A DNA stretch of 64,000 bases from Metaruminococcus_A sp003150405 (lineage in GTDB: Bacteria; Bacillota; Clostridia; Oscillospirales; Ruminococcaceae). Where the stretch lies: positions 23,419 to 87,418 of the forward strand of contig CABUBB010000008.1 in assembly GCA_902489745.1 (NCBI GenBank), read 5' to 3'. Each line of letters opens with the position of its first letter. The first letter of the stretch is position 1. A model generated the notes under the pieces. That model was not told the origin of the DNA, did no database searches, and was given only the letters and a program-made list of their open reading frames with translations. Below are positions 16,596 to 25,343 of the stretch, in pieces. The translations under genes were made by a program, and so were the position numbers.

Positions 16596-16856
16596 TCAAT
16601 CTGCTTCCGACCGACCGCCGTACTGGAAAGGCCAGAGGAGCCGCCGGAGCATTTTATCACTGTGGATTTCGCCTAATACAAGAGTTTGCCGCAGAACAAC
16701 AAGGTGTTTAGGGTTTTTGCGTTTTGGACGCTCCAGCAGGCGGTATTTTCCGTCTGCCACAAGCGGCCAGCCTTCTGAAAACCCTATGACCACACCGTAG
16801 CTGCCTGCGTCATGACCTGCCGTGGATTTTACCACTGAGCCCTCCGTCAGCTGCAT
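16596..16856 (-). CDS. KOW-domain RNA-binding protein
   Basis: An 86-residue protein with an N-terminal KOW motif (EGSVVKSTAGHDAGSYGVVIG) and a basic middle (ERPKRKNPKHL). It resembles the L14e/L27e-like KOW proteins that many clostridia encode between map and infA. A ribosome-associated role is assumed, not shown. I use ATG 16856, which has GAGGTGG five bases upstream, rather than the GTG at 16865 that overlaps that site. It is separated from map by about 10 bases and is certainly co-transcribed. Confidence 0.85.
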   Translation of the reverse strand: MQLTEGSVVKSTAGHDAGSYGVVIGFSEGWPLVADGKYRLLERPKRKNPKHLVVLRQTLVLGEIHSDKMLRRLLWPFQYGGRSEAD

Positions 16857-16866
16857 TAAAACCACC

Positions 16867-17616
16867 TCACGCCCTTGTCAGGATGACAGGACCGTCGCGT
16901 GTAATTGCAATGGTGTGTTCGAAATGTGCCGAAAGACTGCCTGAGGCCGTTTTAACCGTCCAGCCGTCCGCAAGCACGTTCACGCCCTCGCCCTTGATGT
17001 TGATCATGGGTTCGATTGCCAGCGTCATACCCGCTGCGAGCCGCACGCCCCGCCCTGCGGGACCATAGTTCGGAACTTCTGGGGATTCGTGAAGCTCATG
17101 CCCCACACCGTGACCGACAAACTGCTTGACGACCGCGTAGCCCCTGCTTGTGACATAGGATTCAATCGCGTGAGACACATCGCCGAGGCGGTTGCCAACG
17201 CGCGCCATTTTTATGCCTTCATAAAGGCTCTGCTCGGTGACATCCATAAGCTGCCTTGCTTCCGGCGAAACGTCGCCGACAGCATAGGTAGCTGCGTTGT
17301 CGCCGTGGTATCCATCCACATAGGCGCCTACATCCACCTTGACGATGTCCCCATTCTGGATAATCCGCTTTTTACTTGGAATACCGTGGATAACCTCGTC
17401 ATTGAGTGAGATGCATGCGCTGCCAGGGAAGCCGCCATACCCTAAAAAGGACGGTTTTGCCCCCTGTGAGAGGATGAATTCCCGGATAATCATGTCAAGC
17501 TCGTAGGTGCTCATGCCTGCTTCCAGCCGCTCGCCGGCAAGCCTTAACGCTTGGGCGGAGATGGTGGTTGCCTTGCGCATGCGCTCAAGTTCACGAGCTG
17601 TTTTGAGCGAAATCAT
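16867..17616 (-). CDS. map: Type I methionine aminopeptidase
   Basis: 249 residues, pita-bread fold. Metal ligands can be assigned to DVGAYVDGYHGDNA (two Asp), FVGHGVGHELHE (His), AIEPMI (Glu) and the C-terminal FEHTIAI (Glu). It removes the initiator methionine from nascent proteins. The gene directly follows adk by 2 bases, the classic adk-map order, and precedes the KOW protein. Confidence 0.97.
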   Translation of the reverse strand: MISLKTARELERMRKATTISAQALRLAGERLEAGMSTYELDMIIREFILSQGAKPSFLGYGGFPGSACISLNDEVIHGIPSKKRIIQNGDIVKVDVGAYVDGYHGDNAATYAVGDVSPEARQLMDVTEQSLYEGIKMARVGNRLGDVSHAIESYVTSRGYAVVKQFVGHGVGHELHESPEVPNYGPAGRGVRLAAGMTLAIEPMINIKGEGVNVLADGWTVKTASGSLSAHFEHTIAITRDGPVILTRA

Positions 17617-17618
17617 GT

Positions 17619-18251
17619 TTAAGCCTCCACAGCTTTAATGGTCAGTGCAGTAGTATCTTTCACTTCTTCCTGACCAACGACGACGACGAGTTTACCAGCT
17701 TTTTCATAATACCCTTTCAAAGGCTCGGTCTGCTCATGGTAGACCTGCAAACGCTCTTTGACGGTATCCGGATGGTCATCTTTGCGGAGCACGGTCTTGC
17801 CGCCGCACTTGTCGCAGACACCTTCCGCTTTGGAAGGTTTATACTCCAGGTGATAGGAGGCGCCGCACACTTCACAGACCCGTCTGCCGGAAAGCCTTGC
17901 CATGATTTTTTCATCCGGGACCTCGATATCGACAACGCGGTCAATGACGATACCCATTTGGTCAAGGGCTTCAGCCTGCGGGACGGTACGCGGAAAGCCG
18001 TCCAGAATAAAGCCGTTTTTGCAGTCGTCCTTCGCAAGACGCTCTTTGATGATGCCAATGACGATATCATCCGGCACCAGTTTTCCTTCATCCATATAGG
18101 ACTTGGCTTTCAGCCCCATTTCGGTGCCGTTTTTGAGCGCTTCACGAATGATGTTGCCGGTAGAAATGGTTGGGATACCGAGGTGTTCGGAAATAACCTC
18201 TGCCTGGGTCCCTTTACCAGCGCCCGGCGCACCTAAAAAAATCAGGTTCAT
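17619..18251 (-). CDS. adk: Adenylate kinase (zinc-lid form)
   Basis: 210 residues. The P-loop is GAPGAGKGTQ (residues 7-16), with the AMP site at STGNIIREA and the LID arginines near RLSGRR. The lid carries a Cys4 zinc site: CEVCGASY and CDKCGGK. It converts ATP plus AMP to two ADP. It lies between secY and map with a normal length, and is probably translated from the long ribosomal transcript. Confidence 0.97.
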   Translation of the reverse strand: MNLIFLGAPGAGKGTQAEVISEHLGIPTISTGNIIREALKNGTEMGLKAKSYMDEGKLVPDDIVIGIIKERLAKDDCKNGFILDGFPRTVPQAEALDQMGIVIDRVVDIEVPDEKIMARLSGRRVCEVCGASYHLEYKPSKAEGVCDKCGGKTVLRKDDHPDTVKERLQVYHEQTEPLKGYYEKAGKLVVVVGQEEVKDTTALTIKAVEA

Positions 18252-18264
18252 AGCGTTCCTCCCA

Positions 18265-19551
18265 TTATTCTAAAAAGCCTTTGTGATGTCTCATCGTAAT
18301 CTGGGATTCTAGGGTGCGCATGGTTTCCAGCGCAACGCCGACGACAATCAGGATAGAAGTACCACCGATGGCAATGTTGATCCCGCTGATGTTGGTAAAG
18401 ATAATCGGGAAAATGGCAACGATGCCAAGGAAAATTGCCCCGACAAAGGTAATTTTGGAAAGAACCTTGGAAATAAAATCGCTGGTGGGCTTGCCCGGAC
18501 GAATACCCGGAATTGCACCGCTATTCTTGCGGAGATTATTGGCAATTTCAATTGGATTATACTGAATAGCGACATAGAAATAGTTAAACGCTATGATCAG
18601 CAGGAAATAGATGATGCCGTACCAGATACTGGTATAGCTGAACACATCTACAAACCCTTTCCAGAACGTGCCTTCTTCCGGTTTGAAGAACGCCGCAATG
18701 GTACCCGGAATGGAAACGAACGAGCTTGCAAAGATGATTGGCATAACGCCGCTCATGCTCACCTTAATTGGAATATGGGAATTCTGACCGCCGTACATTT
18801 TGCGCCCAACCACACGTTTGGCATACTGAACCGGGATTCTGCGTTCGGCGTTGGTCATAACAACAATAAACGCAATCATCGCGATAAAGATGACAACAAT
18901 CAACGGGATGAGGACGTAGTAAAGCGGATTACCCAGCTGCAGGTACTGAATGGCGGTGTTAATCATGGCAGGACCGCGCGAAATAATACCCGCAAACAGG
19001 ATAATGGAAATGCCGTTTCCAATTCCTTTTTCGTTAATGCGCTCACCGAGCCAGACGATAACCGCAGTACCGGCTACGAAGGTAACCACGATAATTGCCG
19101 CAACAAAGAATCCGGCGAAACCGGTACGGTGCTCACTGGTAATTGCGCCGACATTAACCATTAAGAAATAATACATAATGGCCATAACAAGCGCAAGGGC
19201 AAAGGTAACATAACGGGTAATTTTTGCAATTTTCTTGCGCCCGGTGTCGCCCTCTTTGGCCATACGCTCCAGCGGAGGAATGGCGACCGTGAGCAGCTGC
19301 ATGATAATGGATGCATTGATATACGGCATAATCGACATGGCAAAAATGGTTGCCTGTGCGAAGGAACCGCCCGTCATAATATCCAAAAAGCCGAGATTAT
19401 TGGTATCAATCATGGCTTTTAATGCAGCCGGGTCAAGAAAAGGAACTGGAATTGCTGAGCCAATACGGAAGATGACAATAATCATCAGGGTATAAAGGAG
19501 CTTTTTCCTTGTTTCAGGAACAGCCCAGGCATTCCTTATCGTCTGAAACAT
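18265..19551 (-). CDS. secY: Protein translocase subunit SecY
   Basis: 428 residues with ten predicted membrane helices, the channel subunit of the Sec translocon. Signatures are FQTIRNAWAVPETRKKLLYT at the cytosolic N-terminus and GGSFAQATIFAMSIMPYINASI, split at the plug region, then RRIPVQYAKRV. I start at ATG 19551 (GGAGG upstream) instead of the earlier frame opening at 19581. It follows rplO by about 53 bases, as in other spc operons. Confidence 0.97.
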   Translation of the reverse strand: MFQTIRNAWAVPETRKKLLYTLMIIVIFRIGSAIPVPFLDPAALKAMIDTNNLGFLDIMTGGSFAQATIFAMSIMPYINASIIMQLLTVAIPPLERMAKEGDTGRKKIAKITRYVTFALALVMAIMYYFLMVNVGAITSEHRTGFAGFFVAAIIVVTFVAGTAVIVWLGERINEKGIGNGISIILFAGIISRGPAMINTAIQYLQLGNPLYYVLIPLIVVIFIAMIAFIVVMTNAERRIPVQYAKRVVGRKMYGGQNSHIPIKVSMSGVMPIIFASSFVSIPGTIAAFFKPEEGTFWKGFVDVFSYTSIWYGIIYFLLIIAFNYFYVAIQYNPIEIANNLRKNSGAIPGIRPGKPTSDFISKVLSKITFVGAIFLGIVAIFPIIFTNISGINIAIGGTSILIVVGVALETMRTLESQITMRHHKGFLE

Positions 19552-19604
19552 TGTGACCTCCATTCCGTCTGAAAACGACAATGTACTTTAAGACTGCCGG
19601 TCAC

Positions 19605-20045
19605 TTATAAAACCTCTGCCACGCCGCCTGCTTTTTCAATCTTCTCTTTTGCGCTTGCAGAGAATGCAGCAGCTTTGACGGTGAGCTTTTTGGTGAGCTC
19701 GCCATTGCCAAGGATTTTGATGCCGTCCAGCTCTTTGCGGACAACGCCGGCCTTGACAAGCGCCTCGGCATCAACAACTGCGCCGTCCTCAAACTTATTT
19801 AAGTCTGCAACGTTCACAATGGAATACCGGGTCGCAAAAATATTGTTAAAGCCTCTCTTCGGGACACGTCTCTGAAGCGGCATCTGGCCGCCTTCAAAGC
19901 CCGGGCGTACGCCACCGCCCGAACGGGCGTTCTGTCCCTTATGGCCTTTACCGGCTGTTTTGCCGTTTCCGGAACCAGCGCCGCGACCTTTGCGTTTCGC
20001 GTCCTGGTTGGAACCAGCCGCCGGAGTCAACTCATGCAGTTTCAT
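19605..20045 (-). CDS. rplO: 50S ribosomal protein L15
   Basis: 146 residues. It begins MKLHELTPAAGSNQDAKRKGRG, with the family's glycine/lysine-rich N-terminal tail (KGHKGQNARSGGG) and the compact C-terminal domain ending AGGVAEVL. ATG 20045 has CGGAGG upstream; the open frame to 20075 is not used. L15 is a late-assembling 50S protein contacting several 23S domains. Confidence 0.96.
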   Translation of the reverse strand: MKLHELTPAAGSNQDAKRKGRGAGSGNGKTAGKGHKGQNARSGGGVRPGFEGGQMPLQRRVPKRGFNNIFATRYSIVNVADLNKFEDGAVVDAEALVKAGVVRKELDGIKILGNGELTKKLTVKAAAFSASAKEKIEKAGGVAEVL

Positions 20046-20114
20046 ACTAAACCTCCGTTCCGCCGCTTTTTGCAAGCGGCAAATGTGTCAGGGGAACTGT
20101 TCCTTGCAGGAACC

Positions 20115-20300
20115 TTAGCCTTCAACGACCTCTACGAGGTGGGAAACCTTGGCAATTTTGCCTTTGGTGGCGTCATTGTCCGGCTGAGCGGAAACATCGC
20201 CAATTTTGCGAAGGCCAAGCGATTTGACCGTGGCGATCTGGTCGTCTTTTCTACCGGAAAGCCCTCTCACGAGCTTTACGTGAATCATTTTCTCTGCCAT
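20115..20300 (-). CDS. rpmD: 50S ribosomal protein L30
   Basis: 61 residues. uL30 is recognised from IHVKLVRGLSGRKDDQIAT and the LGLRKIGDV turn. It is absent from some bacterial lineages but present here in its usual place between rpsE and rplO. It ends with HLVEVVEG. Confidence 0.95.
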   Translation of the reverse strand: MAEKMIHVKLVRGLSGRKDDQIATVKSLGLRKIGDVSAQPDNDATKGKIAKVSHLVEVVEG

Positions 20301-20315
20301 GAGGGTAAGCCTCCC

Positions 20316-20816
20316 TTATCCTAAAATTTCTTTGACCGATTTGCCTCTGATTTCAGCCATCTGCTCAGCAGTGCGGAGGGAAGCAAGTCCATCAATGGTG
20401 GCCCTTACGACGTTGCAGGGATTGTTGGAACGCAGAGCCTTGGTTCTGATATCCTTAATCCCAGTAACTTCGATAACGGCACGAACCGGGCCGCCAGCGA
20501 TAACGCCGGTACCTTCCGGAGCAGGGTTCATCAAAACACGGCCGGCGCCGAATTTACCAATGACCTCGTGCGGGATGGTGGTGCCGCGGATGGAAATCTT
20601 CTTTAAGTTCTTCTTGGCGTCCTCAATCCCCTTGCGGATTGCGTCCGGAACCTCGCCGGATTTACCAAGACCGAAACCCACGATATCGTTGCCGTCACCG
20701 ACAACAACGAGAGCCGCGAACTTGAAGATACGGCCGCCCTTTACCGTTTTGGAAACACGGTTGATGGCAACCACTTTTTCTTTCAAATCGTATGCGTTAG
20801 CATCTATAATAGCCAA
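20316..20816 (-). CDS. rpsE: 30S ribosomal protein S5
   Basis: 166 residues. The double-stranded RNA-binding-like N-terminal domain (VVAINRVSKTVKGGRIFKFAA) is followed by the GTGVIAGGPVRAVIE core. S5 helps decoding fidelity and mRNA unwinding. The start is TTG at 20816, with GGAGG seven bases upstream. No ATG lies near, and the open frame to 20849 would run through the ribosome site. It follows rplR by 14 bases. Confidence 0.96.
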   Translation of the reverse strand: MAIIDANAYDLKEKVVAINRVSKTVKGGRIFKFAALVVVGDGNDIVGFGLGKSGEVPDAIRKGIEDAKKNLKKISIRGTTIPHEVIGKFGAGRVLMNPAPEGTGVIAGGPVRAVIEVTGIKDIRTKALRSNNPCNVVRATIDGLASLRTAEQMAEIRGKSVKEILG

Positions 20817-20830
20817 ATGAATACCTCCTC

Positions 20831-21190
20831 TTAAAACTTGAGGCCGCATTCGCGGGCTCCCTCAGCCAGTTCCATAATACGGCCGTGGTAGATGTAACCG
20901 CCGCGGTCAAAAACGACCTCTTCGATACCCTTCTCCAAAGCTTTCTTAGCAACCAACTGGCCTACTTTACGAGCGCCCTCCTTATTGGAGCCGCTGCCTT
21001 CAAAATCCTTTTCATTCGACGAAGCTGCAACAAGGGTTACACCGTTAATGTCGTCGATGATCTGGGCATAGATGTGTTTGGAGGAGCGGAAAACATTCAG
21101 GCGCGGACGTGCGGGAGTACCACTGATTTTGGCACGCACCCTGCGGTGTCTTTTAATTCTGGAATTGGTTCCAGCAGACTTTTTCACCAT
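20831..21190 (-). CDS. rplR: 50S ribosomal protein L18
   Basis: 119 residues. uL18 signatures are RIKRHRRVRAKISGT, RPRLNVFRSSKHIYAQIID and the C-terminal FDRGGYIYHGRI. It binds 5S rRNA together with L5. It lies between rplF and rpsE with normal length. AAGGAG stands about 11 bases before the ATG. Confidence 0.97.
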   Translation of the reverse strand: MVKKSAGTNSRIKRHRRVRAKISGTPARPRLNVFRSSKHIYAQIIDDINGVTLVAASSNEKDFEGSGSNKEGARKVGQLVAKKALEKGIEEVVFDRGGYIYHGRIMELAEGARECGLKF

Positions 21191-21211
21191 TACCTAGTCA
21201 ACTCCTTTCAA

Positions 21212-21757
21212 TTACTTCTTGCCCTTACCGGCCTTGCCTTCTTTGCGCTGGATGTACTCGTCAACGTACTTAATCCCCTTGCCTTTATACGGCTCCGGCG
21301 GACGTTTCTCGCGGACTTCAGCGGCAAACTGGCCAACCTTTTGTTTGTCAGGACCGGAAATGATAATTTTGTTCGGAGACGGAACTTCGATGGAAATACC
21401 ATCAATCTCCGGGCAGATAACCTGGTGAGAATAACCGAGGTTCATAACAAGGTCTTTGCCCTGTTTTGCTGCACGGTAGCCGACGCCGTTGATTTCGAGC
21501 TCTTTGGAAAAACCTTTGGTAACCCCCTCAACCATGTTGGAAATGAGGGTACGGGTCAGACCGTGAAGGCTTTTGTGAGCTTTGTCTTCGCTGGGACGGG
21601 CAACATTAATGACTGCGCCGTCTAGCGAGACGAGCATATCTTCATGGAAATCTCTTTCCAGGGTTCCCTTAGGACCTTTTACAGCGATGTGGTTACCGCT
21701 GATTTTGACTTCTACGCCGGAGGGAACATCGATGGGTTTTCTTCCTATACGAGACAT
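21212..21757 (-). CDS. rplF: 50S ribosomal protein L6
   Basis: 181 residues. It begins MSRIGRKPIDVPSGVEV and carries the duplicated alpha/beta fold, with GVGYRAAKQGKDLVMNLGYSH and the C-terminal PEPYKGKGIKYVDE. It sits at the base of the L7/L12 stalk near the GTPase-factor site. The lysine-rich tail EGKAGKGKK is typical. It follows rpsH. Confidence 0.97.
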   Translation of the reverse strand: MSRIGRKPIDVPSGVEVKISGNHIAVKGPKGTLERDFHEDMLVSLDGAVINVARPSEDKAHKSLHGLTRTLISNMVEGVTKGFSKELEINGVGYRAAKQGKDLVMNLGYSHQVICPEIDGISIEVPSPNKIIISGPDKQKVGQFAAEVREKRPPEPYKGKGIKYVDEYIQRKEGKAGKGKK

Positions 21758-21772
21758 ACGACGTGAACCTCC

Positions 21773-22171
21773 TTACCAGATGAATGCGAGGACTTCGCCG
21801 CCGACGTTTGCTTTACGCGCCGCCTTATCGGTCATGATGCCCTTGGAAGTGGAAAGAATTGCCACGCCAAGGCCTTTCATAACTTTGGGCATATCCTCAA
21901 CATTTGTATAAATACGCAGGCCGGGTTTGGAGACCCTGCGCAGGCCTGTAATAACCTGAGACTTATTCTCACCGTATTTCAAAGTGATACGGATGAGACC
22001 CTGCTTCCCGTCCTCTACGACCTGGAAGCTTTTAACATAACCCTCGTCAACAAGAATCTGGGCGATCGCCTTTTTCATGTTGGATGCGGGTATATCCACC
22101 GTGTCATGTTTTGCTGTATTTGCATTCCGGATACGGGTGAGCATATCAGCAATCGTATCGGTGATTTGCAT
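21773..22171 (-). CDS. rpsH: 30S ribosomal protein S8
   Basis: 132 residues. It begins MQITDTIADMLTRIRNAN and ends with the RNA-binding loop STSKGIMTDKAARKANVGGE. S8 is a primary 16S rRNA binder and the spc-operon translational repressor in E. coli; no such site was tested here. Confidence 0.97.
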   Translation of the reverse strand: MQITDTIADMLTRIRNANTAKHDTVDIPASNMKKAIAQILVDEGYVKSFQVVEDGKQGLIRITLKYGENKSQVITGLRRVSKPGLRIYTNVEDMPKVMKGLGVAILSTSKGIMTDKAARKANVGGEVLAFIW

Positions 22172-22198
22172 GCCGTCAACCTCCTTTGCTTCTAGCCT

Positions 22199-22384
22199 TT
22201 ACCAGCTTGCTTTTTTCACGCCTGGAATCTGGCCTTTGTAAGCCAGCTCCCTGAAGCAGATACGGCAGATGCCATATTTCCGCAGGTAAGCGTGCGGTCT
22301 TCCGCAGATTTTACACCTGTTATAGGCACGGGTGGAAAACTTCGGCTCTCTCTGCTGTTTTACCTTCATGGACGTTTTCGCCAT
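22199..22384 (-). CDS. rpsN: 30S ribosomal protein S14, short zinc type
   Basis: 61 residues. The zinc ribbon is CKICGRPHAYLRKYGICRIC (Cys24, Cys27, Cys40, Cys43), diagnostic of the short type-Z S14. The C-terminus, YKGQIPGVKKASW, matches the family. It lies between rplE and rpsH. Confidence 0.97.
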   Translation of the reverse strand: MAKTSMKVKQQREPKFSTRAYNRCKICGRPHAYLRKYGICRICFRELAYKGQIPGVKKASW

Positions 22385-22398
22385 TTGTGTTTCCTCCC

Positions 22399-22938
22399 TT
22401 ATCTCTCAAACGGAGCGCCGAACAACGTAAGCAGTTCACGCGCTTCTTCGTCGGTTTTCGCGGTGGTGACGAAGCAGATATCCATACCGCGGACCTTGTC
22501 AATTTTATCGTAGTCAATTTCCGGGAAGATAAGCTGTTCTTTGAGGCCCATGTTATAGTTGCCGCGGCCGTCGAAGGAATTGGGGTTAATGCCGCGGAAG
22601 TCTCTTACACGGGGGAGAGCAACGTTGAACAGACGGTCAACGAACTCATACATACGCTCAGCACGCAGGGTAACCTTTGCGCCGATGTCCATGCCCTCAC
22701 GGAGCTTGAAGTTAGCAACGGATTTTTTCGCCTTGCAGACGACGGGTCTCTGGCCGGTGATAGCGGTCAGATCGCCGACGATGGCGTCAATCATTTTGGA
22801 GTTGTCGCGAGCTTCGCCGCAACCAACGTTGATAACAACCTTTTCAAGCTTCGGAATCTGCATGACACTTTTATAGCCAAACTTTTTCATCATTGCAGGT
22901 GCGATGTCTTTTACATAAGCATCTTTCAGTCTTGCCAT
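22399..22938 (-). CDS. rplE: 50S ribosomal protein L5
   Basis: 179 residues. uL5 hallmarks are MQIPKLEKVVINVGCGEA, FKLREGMDIGAKVTLR and GRGNYNMGLKEQLIFPEI. It binds 5S rRNA and contacts P-site tRNA. It follows rplX by about 19 bases. Confidence 0.97.
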   Translation of the reverse strand: MARLKDAYVKDIAPAMMKKFGYKSVMQIPKLEKVVINVGCGEARDNSKMIDAIVGDLTAITGQRPVVCKAKKSVANFKLREGMDIGAKVTLRAERMYEFVDRLFNVALPRVRDFRGINPNSFDGRGNYNMGLKEQLIFPEIDYDKIDKVRGMDICFVTTAKTDEEARELLTLFGAPFER

Positions 22939-22957
22939 GAAAATCTTTCCTCCTCAC

Positions 22958-23275
22958 TTAAAAGGTTGCGCCGCATTTTTTGCAAAGGCGCTCTTTTTTG
23001 CCGCCCTCATTGACCTTATGGCCAACGCGGGTTGGCTTTTTGCACTTCGGGCAGACAAGCTGTACCTTACATGCATAAATCGGGGACTCAGCTTTGACAA
23101 TACCGCCGGTCTCACCCATTCTTCTCGGTTTTACGTGTTTGCTGATGATGTTGCAGCCTTCCACGATAACCTTCTGCTCAGACGGGCTAACTTCAAGGAC
23201 TTTGCCCTGTTTGCCGCGATCTCTGCCGGTCAGGATCACAACGTTGTCGTCGCGTTTTACGTGTACTTTATTCAT
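22958..23275 (-). CDS. rplX: 50S ribosomal protein L24 (cysteine-bearing form)
   Basis: 105 residues with an N-terminal KOW domain (VILTGRDRGKQGKVLEV). The C-terminal half holds two CxxC pairs, VCPKCKK and LCKKCGATF, so it probably binds zinc, unlike the cysteine-free L24 of Bacillus. L24 initiates 50S assembly. It lies between rplN and rplE. Confidence 0.96.
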   Translation of the reverse strand: MNKVHVKRDDNVVILTGRDRGKQGKVLEVSPSEQKVIVEGCNIISKHVKPRRMGETGGIVKAESPIYACKVQLVCPKCKKPTRVGHKVNEGGKKERLCKKCGATF

Positions 23276-23291
23276 TTAAGTGCACCTCCAA

Positions 23292-23660
23292 TCAAAGAAC
23301 TTCTGGTGCAAGGGAGAGAATCTTGAGGTATTCTTTCTCACGAAGCTCTCTTGCAACAGGCCCAAAAATACGGGTGCCTCTTGGGTTTTTATCGTCTCTG
23401 ATGATAACTGCCGCGTTCTCATCGAAGCGGATATAGGTTCCGTCATCACGGCGAACGCCTTTTGCGGAACGGACGATGACAGCTTTGACCACATCGCCTT
23501 TTTTAACAACGCCGCCGGGTGTTGCTTTTTTGACCGAAGCAACGACGACATCGCCAATATTAGCATACCTTCTGCGGGAACCGCCCAGCACACGGATGCA
23601 CATTAATTCTTTCGCACCGGTGTTGTCGGCAACCTTCAGGTAACTCTGCATCTGTATCAC
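23292..23660 (-). CDS. rplN: 50S ribosomal protein L14
   Basis: 122 residues. uL14 motifs are SYLKVADNTGAKELMCIRVLGG and GTRIFGPVARELR. The start is GTG 23660, giving MIQMQ, with GGAGG eight bases upstream and matching the family's MIQ beginning. The ATG nine bases later is too far from that site. It forms part of the factor-binding face of the 50S. Confidence 0.96.
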   Translation of the reverse strand: MIQMQSYLKVADNTGAKELMCIRVLGGSRRRYANIGDVVVASVKKATPGGVVKKGDVVKAVIVRSAKGVRRDDGTYIRFDENAAVIIRDDKNPRGTRIFGPVARELREKEYLKILSLAPEVL

Positions 23661-23689
23661 AGTGCAAGCCTCCTTTTGGCATCACTTAG

Positions 23690-23947
23690 TTATTTCGCCT
23701 TTTCAATGATTTCTACAACTCTCCATCTCTTGTCCTTGGACAGAGGACGGGTCTCCATAACCGACACCTTATCGCCGATGCTGCAGGCGTTACCTTCATC
23801 ATGGGCTTTGAGTTTCACGGTGCGTTTGATAATCTTTTTGTAAAGAGGATGTTTTACATTGTCAACAATGGAAACCACAACGGTTTTATCCATTTTATTG
23901 CTGACAACCATGCCTACCCTCGTTTTTCTGAGGTTTCTTTCACTCAC
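23690..23947 (-). CDS. rpsQ: 30S ribosomal protein S17
   Basis: 85 residues, OB fold. RKTRVGMVVSNKMDKTVVV and the KLKAHDEGNACSIGDKV region identify it. The start is GTG 23947 after GGGAGG. S17 binds 16S rRNA early in assembly. It lies between rpmC and rplN. Confidence 0.96.
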   Translation of the reverse strand: MSERNLRKTRVGMVVSNKMDKTVVVSIVDNVKHPLYKKIIKRTVKLKAHDEGNACSIGDKVSVMETRPLSKDKRWRVVEIIEKAK

Positions 23948-23966
23948 AGCTTAAATCCTCCCTTCC

Positions 23967-24173
23967 TTACTTACCAGCGTTTTCCTTGAGTTCCTGCTCA
24001 CGGATGACTGTTTTCAAGCGAGCAATGTCTTTTTTGACAGCCTTGATGCGCTGAGGGTTCTCAAGCTGGTTCACTGCAAGCTGGAAGCGCAGGTTGAAAA
24101 GCTCTGCTTTAAGGTCGCTCACCTTGTTGTTCATTTCAGCCAGCGACATATCACGAATTTCCGTAGCTTTCAT
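23967..24173 (-). CDS. rpmC: 50S ribosomal protein L29
   Basis: 68 residues, two antiparallel helices. MKATEIRDMSLAEMNNKVSD and FNLRFQLAVNQLENPQRI are diagnostic. It lies at the tunnel exit near the SRP docking site. Its start overlaps the rplP stop by one base. Confidence 0.96.
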   Translation of the reverse strand: MKATEIRDMSLAEMNNKVSDLKAELFNLRFQLAVNQLENPQRIKAVKKDIARLKTVIREQELKENAGK

Positions 24174-24598
24174 TATTGCTCACCGCCTGTCTGTTCCTTA
24201 GATACAAATTTGCATTTGATGGGCAGCTTATGCATAGCAAGACGCATAGCTTCTCTGGCAGCCTCTTCGGAAACGCCTGCAATTTCAAACAGGACGCGGC
24301 CCGGTTTTACAACGGCCACCCAGTATTCCGGAGAACCTTTACCGGAACCCATGCGGGTTTCAGCCGGTTTTTCGGTAACCGGTTTATCCGGGAAAATTTT
24401 AATCCAGACCTGACCACCACGTTTGATGTAACGGGTCATGGCAATACGAGCCGCCTCGATTTGGTTCGAGGTAATCCAAGCCGGCTGCAGCGCCTGCAGG
24501 CCATATTCGCCGTGGGACACGGTATTACCGCGGGTAGCGGTACCGGTCATACGCCCTCTGTGGACACGGCGGTATTTCACACGCTTTGGTAACAGCAT
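24173..24598 (-). CDS. rplP: 50S ribosomal protein L16
   Basis: 141 residues. MLLPKRVKYRRVHRGRMTG and RMGSGKGSPEYWVAVVKPG are the uL16 signatures. L16 positions A-site tRNA. It overlaps rpsC and rpmC by one base at each end, so the three are tightly coupled. Confidence 0.97.
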   Translation of the reverse strand: MLLPKRVKYRRVHRGRMTGTATRGNTVSHGEYGLQALQPAWITSNQIEAARIAMTRYIKRGGQVWIKIFPDKPVTEKPAETRMGSGKGSPEYWVAVVKPGRVLFEIAGVSEEAAREAMRLAMHKLPIKCKFVSKEQTGGEQ

Positions 24599-25323
24599 TA
24601 CTTGTTACCTCCTTCCCTACGGGGTCTTCTGCGGTTGTCATTCCGGTCGCTACGGTCATTCCTGCGGGAAGACGTACTGGTGGAAGAAACCTCGCCTTTC
24701 AAAACTTCACCTTTATAAATCCAAACCTTAACACCAATGCGGCCATAGGTAGTAGCAGCCTCTGCAAAACCGTAGTCAATATCAGCACGGAGGGTCTGGA
24801 GAGGGATGGTGCCCTCATGATAACTTTCAGAACGTGCAATTTCAGCGCCGCCGAGACGGCCGGAAACAGCGGTCTTAATTCCTTTTGCACCAAGTTTCAT
24901 GGTTCTGCCAATGCACTGTTTCATAGCACGGCGGAACGAAATGCGGCGTTCGAGCTGGGAAGCAATGTTCTCAGCGACAAGCTGTGCATTGAGATCCGGC
25001 TGTTTTACCTCAACAATATTGATGAGTACAGTCTTACCGAGCATTTTCTGAAGTTCTGCACGGAGCTTCTCAATTTCGGAACCACCGCGGCCAATGACCA
25101 GACCCGGTTTTGCACAGTGGATATGAATACGGACTTTGACTGCGTCGCGCTCAATCTCAATGCGCGGGACGCCTGCCGCGTACAATTTGTTTTTCAGATA
25201 CTTACGGACCTTGTAATCCTCAACGAGGGTATCGCCGAAAGCAGCGTCGTTCACAAACCAGCGGGAATCCCAGTCTTTGATTACGCCCACTCTGAAACCG
25301 TGTGGGTTTACTTTCTGTCCCAT
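24598..25323 (-). CDS. rpsC: 30S ribosomal protein S3
   Basis: 241 residues. It begins MGQKVNPHGFRVGVIKDWDS, with the KH domain at IHCAKPGLVIGRGGSEIEKL and the C-terminal domain at GIKTAVSGRLGGAEIARSE. The last 25 residues (SSTSTSSRRNDRSDRNDN and on) are a low-complexity charged tail, longer than in many relatives. S3 lines the mRNA entry tunnel. Confidence 0.97.
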   Translation of the reverse strand: MGQKVNPHGFRVGVIKDWDSRWFVNDAAFGDTLVEDYKVRKYLKNKLYAAGVPRIEIERDAVKVRIHIHCAKPGLVIGRGGSEIEKLRAELQKMLGKTVLINIVEVKQPDLNAQLVAENIASQLERRISFRRAMKQCIGRTMKLGAKGIKTAVSGRLGGAEIARSESYHEGTIPLQTLRADIDYGFAEAATTYGRIGVKVWIYKGEVLKGEVSSTSTSSRRNDRSDRNDNRRRPRREGGNK

Positions 25324-25343
25324 AGTTTACCTCCTCTTTCAGC

